From the NCBI GenBank assembly GCA_934202505.1, contig CAKPXW010000090.1:1-7181 (forward strand): 7,181 nt of DNA, given 5' to 3'. Shown piece after piece: positions 1 through 6,318 of the stretch; position 1 is the first letter of the stretch, and every line of letters begins with the position of its first letter. The DNA comes from an uncultured Bacilli bacterium. Its GTDB lineage: Bacteria; Bacillota_I; Bacilli_A; RFN20; CAG-631. The notes under the pieces were generated by a model. The model was not told where the DNA came from. It ran no database searches and saw only the letters and a program-made list of their open reading frames with translations. The position numbers were made by a program, and so were the translations under genes.

Positions 1-116
1 AATAGCATCATCATACATTTCTTTATATAAATAGTATTTTGCTTTCTTTAAGTTATCTTCTAATTGCTTTTTTTCATCTTCATTGTTTTTAATTTTATCA
101 GAAAACAATTTATCTA
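1..116. repeat. Paralogous direct repeat, copy in the gene at the left edge
   Basis: Bases 1-77 are identical to 1211-1287. Similarity continues to about base 116 with mismatches at 78, 90 and 114, before the linker diverges. The repeat probably extends past base 1. It encodes the end of the linker and the first TPR-like helix of both paralogues, in the same orientation, 1210 bp apart. Confidence 0.95.
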
Positions 117-240
117 AATTTTCAATGTTATTATTATTTTCGCTAATAGTTTTACTACTAAAATTAAAACCACAGGCAGGGCAAAATTTAAAATCACCAT
201 TTAATTTAAAGCCACAATTTGGGCAAAATTTATATTCCAT
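1..240 (-). CDS. Zinc ribbon protein, N-terminal 80 residues (3' end outside window); paralogue of the adjacent upstream gene
   Basis: This gene falls below the length of the obvious ORFs because it runs off the left edge. It begins at the ATG at 238-240, preceded by TAGGAGG (247-253) with 6 nt spacing, and stays open to base 1. It encodes a zinc ribbon with C6, C9, C20 and C23 (FCPNCGFKLNG, then FCPACGFNF), an Asn-rich linker at about 31-41, and the first part of the TPR-like helical region. Residues 45-80 match residues 51-86 of the 402-residue upstream protein at 34 of 36 positions (differences K51/E and D55/N). The linker is six residues shorter. The rest of the protein is not visible. 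By analogy it should continue into a helical region and perhaps a DUF6273-like domain, but this is inferred. Together with the upstream gene it marks a tandem duplication. Confidence 0.9.
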   Translation of the reverse strand, partial: MEYKFCPNCGFKLNGDFKFCPACGFNFSSKTISENNNNIENLDKLFSDKIKNNEDEKKQLEDNLKKAKYYLYKEMYDDAI

Positions 241-259
241 AAAAAACCTCCTATGCAAA

Positions 260-1468
260 TTATTTAAGATACAAATTAGAATCAGCTAAGAATTTATTTG
301 TATCTATACAAATGATAATTTTAAGTGGATAATTACTCGTTAATGATAATTCTGCTACTGAATAACTCTGCCAGTAAGTTCCATAAATTTCTCTCATACC
401 AAATCTATTATAGACAACAACTTCACTATCTCTAAAAAAAGTATGGTTATAGTCAATTTTTTCTCCGCGTGTTTCTTTTAAACACATATTTATACTTCCA
501 GAAAAAGCAATTTTTGAATTGTCTGTATAATCTTTTTTAGTTGGAATAGTAAATTTTGAAGGACGCCTATTATTATCAAGTTTTATAGATGAAAAATTAT
601 CATAAAGATCTATTCCATCATATAAAGTTTTGTATTCTTCATCTAGAAAAAAGTAATTTATCCAACGATAAATAGAATTCTTATAAGATTCATAACTAGA
701 TGTGAATATAAAATCATGAGATATTAATAAATAGTATCCATCTTTTTTCTCAAGAATATCCCATTCAATTGGCTTTGTTTTATATAGCCTATCAGAATCT
801 TTAAAATAAACTTCTCCATCAGCATCTTCAAATAAAAAACTTTTATATTCGGATTGAACAAATTTAAAAAATTCTGCTTTGCTATGTCCAAATAAAACTT
901 TATTTTCTTGCATAATAATGCCATGTCTTGCAAGTATCATATTTTCATAAGCTTTCTTTTTTGCTTCTTGAGTGGCTATCTCTTGTTCTTTTTGATCTTT
1001 TAAATTATTTAAATATTTTTCTTTATTTTGATTATATTTAATAATGTTTTCATCATCTTTTTTATCAGGGAAGAGTTTTAAAATTATTTGATAGATTTTA
1101 TCAATATTTTTATTTTCAAAGAATTCAAAGTTTTTAGTATAGGAAGTTAATAAGCCAAGATAATAATCATAATTATATCTATCTTGCATAATTAATTGTT
1201 TATAACAAGTAATAGCATCATCATACATTTCTTTATATAAATAGTATTTTGCTTTCTTTAAGTTATCTTCTAATTGCTTTTTTTCATTTTCATTGTTTTC
1301 AATTTTATCAGAAAACAATTTATTTAATTCACTAATACTTGTATCAGTAGTTTTGCTATTTTTATTTGTTGTAGTAGTATCACTATTAAATTTAAAGCCA
1401 CAACTTGGACAAAACTTGAAAGAACCATCTAATTTAAAGCCACAACTTGGACAAAATTTATATTCCAT
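260..1468 (-). CDS. Zinc ribbon, TPR-like region and diverged DUF6273-like domain protein (402 aa)
   Basis: The start is supported by TAGGAGAA at 1473-1480, immediately upstream of the ATG, within a 9-bp gap after the previous gene. The ribbon (C6, C9, C20, C23) has two nearly identical halves, FCPSCGFKL and FCPSCGFKF. After a Thr/Ser/Asn-rich linker, residues about 48-130 form a TPR-like helical region (KEMYDDAITCYKQLI at 79-93, YLGLLTSYTKNFEFF at 103-117). A charged helix follows at about 135-175. Residues about 180-390 keep the front of a DUF6273-like domain: VLFG, DADGEVYFKDS, KPIEWDIL at 232-239 and YYLLISHDFIF. The back half is altered: the W-x-R-S-P position is at best YWQSYS (365-370), and only about ten residues separate it from the final strand YPLKIIICID, where other copies have a few dozen. 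The fold may be truncated or rearranged. There is no signal peptide. It is the closest paralogue of the partial gene that follows 19 bp downstream. Confidence 0.94.
   Translation of the reverse strand: MEYKFCPSCGFKLDGSFKFCPSCGFKFNSDTTTTNKNSKTTDTSISELNKLFSDKIENNENEKKQLEDNLKKAKYYLYKEMYDDAITCYKQLIMQDRYNYDYYLGLLTSYTKNFEFFENKNIDKIYQIILKLFPDKKDDENIIKYNQNKEKYLNNLKDQKEQEIATQEAKKKAYENMILARHGIIMQENKVLFGHSKAEFFKFVQSEYKSFLFEDADGEVYFKDSDRLYKTKPIEWDILEKKDGYYLLISHDFIFTSSYESYKNSIYRWINYFFLDEEYKTLYDGIDLYDNFSSIKLDNNRRPSKFTIPTKKDYTDNSKIAFSGSINMCLKETRGEKIDYNHTFFRDSEVVVYNRFGMREIYGTYWQSYSVAELSLTSNYPLKIIICIDTNKFLADSNLYLK
1211..1326. repeat. Paralogous direct repeat, copy in the 402-residue gene
   Basis: This is the partner of the copy at 1-116, with 77 identical bases at its left end. 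The start codons are 1228 bp apart but this block is 1210 bp apart. The 18-bp difference is the six-codon indel in the linker between ribbon and helical region. Confidence 0.95.
1389..1414. repeat. 26-bp direct repeat encoding the second zinc knuckle
   Basis: These 26 bases are identical to 1431-1456, 42 bp (14 codons) away in the same frame. They encode the second CPSCGFKF knuckle of the 402-residue protein. The perfect nucleotide match suggests knuckle duplication or local homogenisation in this gene, because the equivalent halves differ in the neighbouring genes. Confidence 0.9.
1431..1456. repeat. 26-bp direct repeat encoding the first zinc knuckle
   Basis: This is the partner of 1389-1414 and encodes the first CPSCGFKL knuckle near the N-terminus of the 402-residue protein. 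Confidence 0.9.
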
Positions 1469-1472
1469 AAAA

Positions 1473-1480
1473 TTCTCCTA
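1473..1480 (-). promoter_or_regulatory. Shine-Dalgarno overlapping the upstream stop codon
   Basis: TAGGAGAA spans the TAG stop of the 441-residue gene (1478-1480) and the ribosome binding site of the 402-residue gene (ATG at 1466-1468). The stop codon is therefore part of the next gene's binding site. This supports that start and suggests coupled translation. Confidence 0.82.
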
Positions 1481-2803
1481 TATATCTATTTTTAATTTTA
1501 ATAAATCTATTTCAACAATTGGGACAATACCATGTATTTCTCTTACATGAACTTCTTTAAACTTTTCATCATTGAAAATATAAGCTTTATCTATACTATA
1601 ATTTGCAGGAGTTCTTGTCCAATATTCTTTATAATTTTCAAGACTTATGGCAAGTTTTTTGCTTGATGTTTTGTTTTTTAGATACCAAAGATATATTGCA
1701 TATGGAGTCATAGTTTTATGAAGAATGTCTTTATTTTCAATTTCTTTTAATTCTTTAATACTTGGTATTCTAGATTTACTAGTATATATTTTATCATCAA
1801 CAAAATCATTTTCTTTAAAGGTAGTAGATTCTAAATCATTTTTATAATTAACTTTATTAGATAACATTCTATTTTCATTAAAATTAAAAGCTATATCTTC
1901 AAAAGTGTCTTCAGAAGAAATAACATCTATAAAATTAAAATTTGAAGGAAAATACTTATTATCAAATAATCTAAATTCAGCTTCATTTGTAAAAGAACTA
2001 GCATATAAAATTTTATCAGACATTAAAACAATATGTCTTCTATTAAAAGTTATAATATTCCATTGGATAGGTTTACATAAAAAATATACTCCATATGAAT
2101 CTTTATAAAAAAGTTCTTTTTTATTATTAGTTAAATAACGAGGATATAGTGGACTTCTTGTTAATTCTTCTTTAATATTTACTTGTGAATCTGGGAAAAA
2201 ACCAAATACAAGATTTGACATGCAAGTTGTAATTCCAAATGATTTTAAAATTGTTATTATTTTTTCTTTTTCTTTTTCAGTTAAAGGAGTATTTAGTCTT
2301 TTTTCTATTTCTTCTTTTTCTTTTTTCTTTTCATTTAAATAATTATTATAATCGTGTATATATTGTTCAAATTTTTTATCGTTTAATTTATCTTTAAAAT
2401 CATTTTTCAATTTTGCTATTAAACTTGAAATTTCATTAGAATCAAATTTGGTAAAGCCACTAGATTCAACGATTAATTTTCCATAGAAAAATTCAAAACT
2501 ATTTGGATGATTTTGTAAAATTTTAAATGCTTCAGTAGCGTTATTTTTATCATCAACAAGGATATAATATTGAAGATCATCGAGTGCTTTTTTTAATTCT
2601 TTATTTTGCGTGTTTATTTGATCTAATTTATTTGTAAATGTGCCTTCAAGAGAAGCAAATAAATCATCATCAAAAATATCTTCATCTATTTTTTTATCTT
2701 CTTTTTCGTTAGAATTTGTATTTTCAAGTTTAAATCCACAATTTGGACAAAATTTAAAACTTCCATTTAGTTTATTACCGCATTTAGGACAAAATTTGAA
2801 CAT
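1478..2803 (-). CDS. Zinc ribbon, helical region and DUF6273-like domain protein (441 aa)
   Basis: The start is supported by GGAGGTGA at 2810-2817, 6 nt before the ATG. The zinc ribbon uses C5, C8, C19 and C22. An acidic linker at about 33-50 (IDEDIFDDDL) matches the DDIFNDDL linker of the 931-residue protein. Residues about 55-190 are helical and charged; FFYGKLIVESSGFTKF at 105-120 aligns with the helical regions of the other paralogues, and a Lys/Glu coiled coil lies at about 152-180. Residues about 195-440 resemble a DUF6273-type domain: VFGFFP, then FYKDS at 232-236, KPIQW at 244-248, HIVLMSDKILYASSF, IPSIKEL, YWTRTP at 394-399 and HGIVPIVEID near the end. This is the best-preserved copy of the W-x-R-[ST]-P and G[VI]VP signature in the window. 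It contains no LRRs, signal peptide or catalytic motif. The TAG stop forms part of the next gene's Shine-Dalgarno. The function is unknown; ligand or protein binding is inferred. Confidence 0.94.
   Translation of the reverse strand: MFKFCPKCGNKLNGSFKFCPNCGFKLENTNSNEKEDKKIDEDIFDDDLFASLEGTFTNKLDQINTQNKELKKALDDLQYYILVDDKNNATEAFKILQNHPNSFEFFYGKLIVESSGFTKFDSNEISSLIAKLKNDFKDKLNDKKFEQYIHDYNNYLNEKKKEKEEIEKRLNTPLTEKEKEKIITILKSFGITTCMSNLVFGFFPDSQVNIKEELTRSPLYPRYLTNNKKELFYKDSYGVYFLCKPIQWNIITFNRRHIVLMSDKILYASSFTNEAEFRLFDNKYFPSNFNFIDVISSEDTFEDIAFNFNENRMLSNKVNYKNDLESTTFKENDFVDDKIYTSKSRIPSIKELKEIENKDILHKTMTPYAIYLWYLKNKTSSKKLAISLENYKEYWTRTPANYSIDKAYIFNDEKFKEVHVREIHGIVPIVEIDLLKLKIDI
2729..2751. repeat. 23-bp zinc-knuckle repeat shared with 6221-6243
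   Basis: This block encodes CPNCGFK in the second knuckle of the 441-residue protein. It is base-for-base identical to 6221-6243, which encodes the second knuckle of the 931-residue protein about 3.5 kb away. Some identity is expected from shared AT-rich codon use, but a perfect 23-base match fits descent from a common cassette head. Confidence 0.85.
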
Positions 2804-2848
2804 AACAAGTCACCTCCAAAATTAAATCATTATTCTAAATTGAACTTT

Positions 2849-3502
2849 TTATTCATCTTCTGGTATTATATAAAGATTATCTTTAAGAATTTCACAATCC
2901 ATAAATGGCTCAGCATCATCTTCATCATCTACTATAAATTTTTTAAAAGTTTCAATGTCATCAAAGGCATCGCTTGAAATGCCTTCAGCGTAAAAATACT
3001 TATGAAGTTTTAATTCAACAATTTTTGTTCCTTTAAAAGCTTCTGATTTAATGTTGTCAGCTGCGTTTTTCATAATAAGTTCTTTTAAACTTGAATTTTT
3101 AAAAGCGTATTCATCTATACAAAAGAAACCATCAAGAAATTGAACTTTTTTTAAATTAGGGCATTCTTCAAAAGCTGATTTTCCAATTTTTTCAACTTCT
3201 TCTTTAAAAGTAAGAGAACATATATTTTCATTTTGGAAAAAAGCTCTATCATCAATTAACATATTATATTTATTAAAAATTAGATTAACTTTATAGTCTA
3301 TTTTTTTTGAAAATCCTTTTACTTTGCAACAACAACTATCTATCATTTCATGCTGAAACATATCTTCATTATCTTCAAAAACAATATCAACTATTTTTCC
3401 TTCAACTTTTTTAACTGGTTCAATAAATTTAAAATGACAATATGGGCAAAATTCTTCATCGGTAATTATTTCTTTATTACAAATATTACAAAATTTTTTC
3501 AT
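2849..3502 (-). CDS. Small zinc ribbon and BspA-type LRR protein (217 aa)
   Basis: The ATG directly abuts the TAA of the upstream gene. An excellent AAGGAGG at 3511-3517, 8 nt before the ATG, fixes the start. The N-terminal zinc ribbon is C5, C8, C19, C22 with the array's usual CxxC-x10-CxxC spacing, but its loop sequence is more diverged (NICNKEIITDEE). Residues 30-70 form an acidic linker carrying a Cys triplet at 57-59. Residues about 74-190 are BspA/LRR_5 repeats with anchors DDRAFF, SAFEECPNLKKV, EYAFKNSSLKEL and EAFKGTKIVEL. The C-terminus is strongly acidic (VDDEDDAEPFMD). Compared with the 931-residue neighbour it lacks the helical, DUF6273-like and coiled-coil modules, so it looks like a minimal head-plus-LRR version. 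It may be an internal-deletion derivative or a separate lineage. It has no signal peptide or membrane segment and no recognised enzymatic motif. Binding through the LRR face is the most that can be inferred. Confidence 0.94.
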   Translation of the reverse strand: MKKFCNICNKEIITDEEFCPYCHFKFIEPVKKVEGKIVDIVFEDNEDMFQHEMIDSCCCKVKGFSKKIDYKVNLIFNKYNMLIDDRAFFQNENICSLTFKEEVEKIGKSAFEECPNLKKVQFLDGFFCIDEYAFKNSSLKELIMKNAADNIKSEAFKGTKIVELKLHKYFYAEGISSDAFDDIETFKKFIVDDEDDAEPFMDCEILKDNLYIIPEDE

Positions 3503-6298
3503 TTAAAATACCTCCTTAAAAAAATCAATTATTCCATATATTGCACTAACAATAGGTGTTAAAAAATATGGACAAGAGAAAGGAAAATTTTTCTTCTTAT
3601 AAATCTTTGGATTAGGAAATGCATCAGGGGCAATTACAGAATTTTTAAAAATATAAAAACGTTTTATGCGATTACAACCTAAATAAGCATTGCTTTCAAT
3701 TGTAATTTTTTCACCCTTTCTATAACTTTTCATATTATCAAGGCCTGTAGCTTTTAAATATTCACAATTTTCAAAAGCTTTACTTTCAATAAGTTCAATG
3801 TCATATATATTATCAACTCTTTTAAGATTTTTACATTCTTTGAATGCTTCCTTATGAATCCATTTAAAAGCTATTCTACCACTAAATTGAATAAGATTAT
3901 TTGCTTTATAAAAAGCTAAAGGAGCGACAGCATAAACAGCACCATTTTCTTCATCAGGTAGAGATTTTAAGCTAAAGTGATTAGTTGGCCTTGCAGCAGG
4001 ATAAGTAAGTAATTCATATCCACTACATTCAAGATTATGATATAAAATCCCCTTAAAAGTTTTAAACTTTTTACATTTTTCATTATTTGAAATAGAAATT
4101 ACTTTTAATTTTTCTGAATAAAATGCACCATATTCAATACTAGAAATTGTGTAAGGAAGAGTTAATTTCTCGATATTTGTGCCTTGAATTATAAACTTTC
4201 CATAAGAAGTTGAAATACCTGCTTCTAACTCTAAATTACTTATAGAAGAATCCATAAAAGCATAATCATCAATCCTTTTAATTCCATGATTAAAACTTAA
4301 TTCTTTTAAGTTTTTACAATTTTTAAAAGCACATTTTCCAATTGCTTTAATTTTCCCTCTATCAATAAAATTACTAATACTTGAATTTTCAAAAGCAGAT
4401 TCTTCAATTGTTAAGTCTTCACTATTATTAGTTATAGAAGTGATATTTTTACAATTTTTAAAAGCATCTTTTCTTATTATAGAACAATCATCAGGAATAA
4501 TTAAATTTAAGTTACGAAGGTTTGCATAATCTTTATAAAGACCTAATATAGCAATTTCATCATTTTCCTTAGAACAAATAAACATTTTGTATTTTTGAAT
4601 AAATAATTCTAATTTTTTTTGCTTCTCTTCTTCTATTTTTCTTTCTTTTTCTTCTTTTCCTTTTTGAATTCTTTCTTTCTCTTTTTGAATTTGCTCTAAT
4701 TCTTTTTGCTTTAAACTTTCAATAATTGCTGTTTGACTATCTTTAATTTCTTTTAATTCTTCTTTTGTGTATCTTGAATCTTTTTCTTTTGATTTAATAT
4801 AAATAATAGGAGCAATAGAAATTATACCAGTTGTATTGCAGGAAGGATTGTCACTAACTTTATCATTAGAAATATCAGCATAAGCTAAATATCTTTTACC
4901 ATTTTGACTTATAGGATAATCCAACCACACTTTTTTTTGTTTTGTAACAATTTGTTTAAAAATATTGTTTTCTAATAATTTATTTGATGGAAGATTTAAT
5001 AAAAGGCCATTAGTTGGATTTAATAATATTCTTTTTTGTTCATCTTTAGTAAAATTAGATGTATATATTTCTTTTAATTTTTGATCGATTTTCTTTTTTT
5101 GACTATTAAAGTCATCATCGGAAGTATTTATGCTCCATGTATAATCAGAAGCAATTAATACTAATTGTAATTTTTCTACTTTTAAAACTTGCCAAATAAT
5201 TTTATGGTTATCAGTACTGCCAAATTGAATGTAGTCCCCTTCTACAATAGTATGAGGTGTATAATTTATTTTTTGGGTATCATCGTAAGTTTTAGCTATA
5301 TAAGATTGTTTTACAACAATTTTTGGATAGATAGCATATTGCTTTTCATTTACTACATATCTATCTCTATCACCATTAAAATCATAAGAAAGTAAATATT
5401 TAGAATTTTCTTTTTTATTATTTTCATCGATACCATAACATAGAATATAGTCAGCCATTCTTGGTGCTGCAATATTTACATTTGCATTTTGTAAGAAGCA
5501 ATTATCCTCATGAAGAATTGAAAATAATTCATCATCATTAAAAAGTGTAGCATATGCTCCATTTATAGCTTGTATATTTTTCTTTTCATCAGTAGAAAAA
5601 GAATTTTTTACAAAATTATTATTTAAATAATCAGTAACTACATCTATAGAATCATTTTGTAAATAAATTTGACCTAATATATATAATGGCCTTAAGGTTA
5701 AATATTCTTTATTATTATCAATTACTTCCCATTCTATAGGATGTTTATCCCCTTTTTTAGTAATGTATGTACCAAAATTCACAATTGCATGTAGAGGTAT
5801 TTTTAAATTTGAAAGTTTACTTTTTCTAGTTTCATATTTTTTATAATATTTATTAAAATCTTTATCTTTTTCAGTTAATTCTTTGATAGAAAAAAGAATT
5901 GATAAAGCTTCTAAATCTTTATCAAGATCGTAATAAAAAGTAGTAAAATTTTTACTAGCAACTCTAATTAATCCAATTTGAGCTTGTATGTCATCAACAT
6001 TTTTATTAATTAAACTTTTATAAATAGTTTCTGCTTCTAAATAATTTCCATTATTTATAAAATCAAGAGCTTTACTTAAAGTGTCATTATGCTCTTTTTG
6101 CTTTGATAATTGTTTATTTAAAAGATTATCAAAGCCTTGCTCTATTTTCTCACTTTCATTTAAATCATCATTAAAAATATCATCAAAATCATCTTTCTTT
6201 TCAGATTCAATTTGGGATAATTTAAATCCACAATTTGGACAAACTTTAAATCCTTCTTCTAATTTAAAACAACAATTTGGACAAAATTTATTACTCAT
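3503..6298 (-). CDS. Zinc ribbon, helical region, two DUF6273-like domains, coiled coil and LRR protein (931 aa)
   Basis: This is the largest and most complex member of the array. The start is supported by AAAGGAG at 6308-6314, 9 nt before the ATG. Domains in order: a four-Cys zinc ribbon (C6, C9, C20, C23, with an extra C10); an acidic linker at about 30-50 containing DDIFNDDL; a helical TPR-like region at about 55-160 (NGNYLEAETIYKSLI at 83-97); a first DUF6273-like domain at about 167-330 (NFGTY, HPIEWEVID at 186-194, DYLNNNF); a second at about 349-504 (GDYIQFG, IIWQVL at 367-372, VWLDYP at 457-462, APIIYIK); a Lys/Glu-rich coiled coil at about 505-570; and BspA-type LRRs at about 585-895. 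The LRRs are interrupted at about 737-790 by the family's KGILY...LLTYPAA island. The C-terminus is hydrophobic (911-927). There is no signal peptide, so a cytoplasmic location is inferred. No catalytic motif is seen. DUF6273 is assigned from remembered motif layout, and its function is unknown. Confidence 0.95.
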   Translation of the reverse strand: MSNKFCPNCCFKLEEGFKVCPNCGFKLSQIESEKKDDFDDIFNDDLNESEKIEQGFDNLLNKQLSKQKEHNDTLSKALDFINNGNYLEAETIYKSLINKNVDDIQAQIGLIRVASKNFTTFYYDLDKDLEALSILFSIKELTEKDKDFNKYYKKYETRKSKLSNLKIPLHAIVNFGTYITKKGDKHPIEWEVIDNNKEYLTLRPLYILGQIYLQNDSIDVVTDYLNNNFVKNSFSTDEKKNIQAINGAYATLFNDDELFSILHEDNCFLQNANVNIAAPRMADYILCYGIDENNKKENSKYLLSYDFNGDRDRYVVNEKQYAIYPKIVVKQSYIAKTYDDTQKINYTPHTIVEGDYIQFGSTDNHKIIWQVLKVEKLQLVLIASDYTWSINTSDDDFNSQKKKIDQKLKEIYTSNFTKDEQKRILLNPTNGLLLNLPSNKLLENNIFKQIVTKQKKVWLDYPISQNGKRYLAYADISNDKVSDNPSCNTTGIISIAPIIYIKSKEKDSRYTKEELKEIKDSQTAIIESLKQKELEQIQKEKERIQKGKEEKERKIEEEKQKKLELFIQKYKMFICSKENDEIAILGLYKDYANLRNLNLIIPDDCSIIRKDAFKNCKNITSITNNSEDLTIEESAFENSSISNFIDRGKIKAIGKCAFKNCKNLKELSFNHGIKRIDDYAFMDSSISNLELEAGISTSYGKFIIQGTNIEKLTLPYTISSIEYGAFYSEKLKVISISNNEKCKKFKTFKGILYHNLECSGYELLTYPAARPTNHFSLKSLPDEENGAVYAVAPLAFYKANNLIQFSGRIAFKWIHKEAFKECKNLKRVDNIYDIELIESKAFENCEYLKATGLDNMKSYRKGEKITIESNAYLGCNRIKRFYIFKNSVIAPDAFPNPKIYKKKNFPFSCPYFLTPIVSAIYGIIDFFKEVF
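3511..3517 (-). promoter_or_regulatory. Shine-Dalgarno inside the upstream coding region
   Basis: AAGGAGG lies within the last codons of the 931-residue gene (aag gag gta ttt taa), 8 nt before the ATG of the 217-residue gene at 3502. The stop and start codons abut as TAAATG with no spacer. Ribosomes terminating on the first gene are placed on the start of the second, so translational coupling is likely (inferred). Confidence 0.85.
6221..6243. repeat. 23-bp zinc-knuckle repeat shared with 2729-2751
   Basis: This block encodes the second CPNCGFK knuckle of the 931-residue protein and is identical to 2729-2751 in the 441-residue gene. Confidence 0.85.
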
Positions 6299-6318
6299 TT
6301 TAAGCCTCTCCTTTAAAA

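Noticed and set aside
83..289. Plus-strand ORF with a repeated peptide of the form KPQxGQNL, also seen at 1293-1550, 2640-2825 and 6081-6326.
   Set aside because: These are antisense shadows of the zinc-ribbon codons on the minus strand. The repeated peptide is the reverse complement of the repeated CPxCGFK coding, and the minus-strand genes have far better start signals and known domain content.
724..933. Minus-strand 69-codon ORF inside the 402-residue gene, in another frame.
   Set aside because: It lies wholly inside a well-supported gene, has no domain signature and is expected by chance in sequence this AT-rich.
2804..2848. The 45-bp gap, the longest between genes, as a terminator or regulatory RNA site.
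   Set aside because: I could find no stem-loop followed by a T-run on the minus strand; beyond the Shine-Dalgarno at 2810-2817 it shows nothing.
2865..2870. TATAAT on the minus strand near the end of the 217-residue gene, as a possible promoter for the 441-residue gene.
   Set aside because: No acceptable -35 hexamer sits 16-18 bases upstream, and TATAAT-like strings are common by chance at this base composition.
4600..4760. Low-complexity run (Lys/Glu/Gln-rich coding) considered as a separate nucleotide repeat.
   Set aside because: It is explained by the charged coiled coil of the 931-residue protein and has no regular repeat unit.
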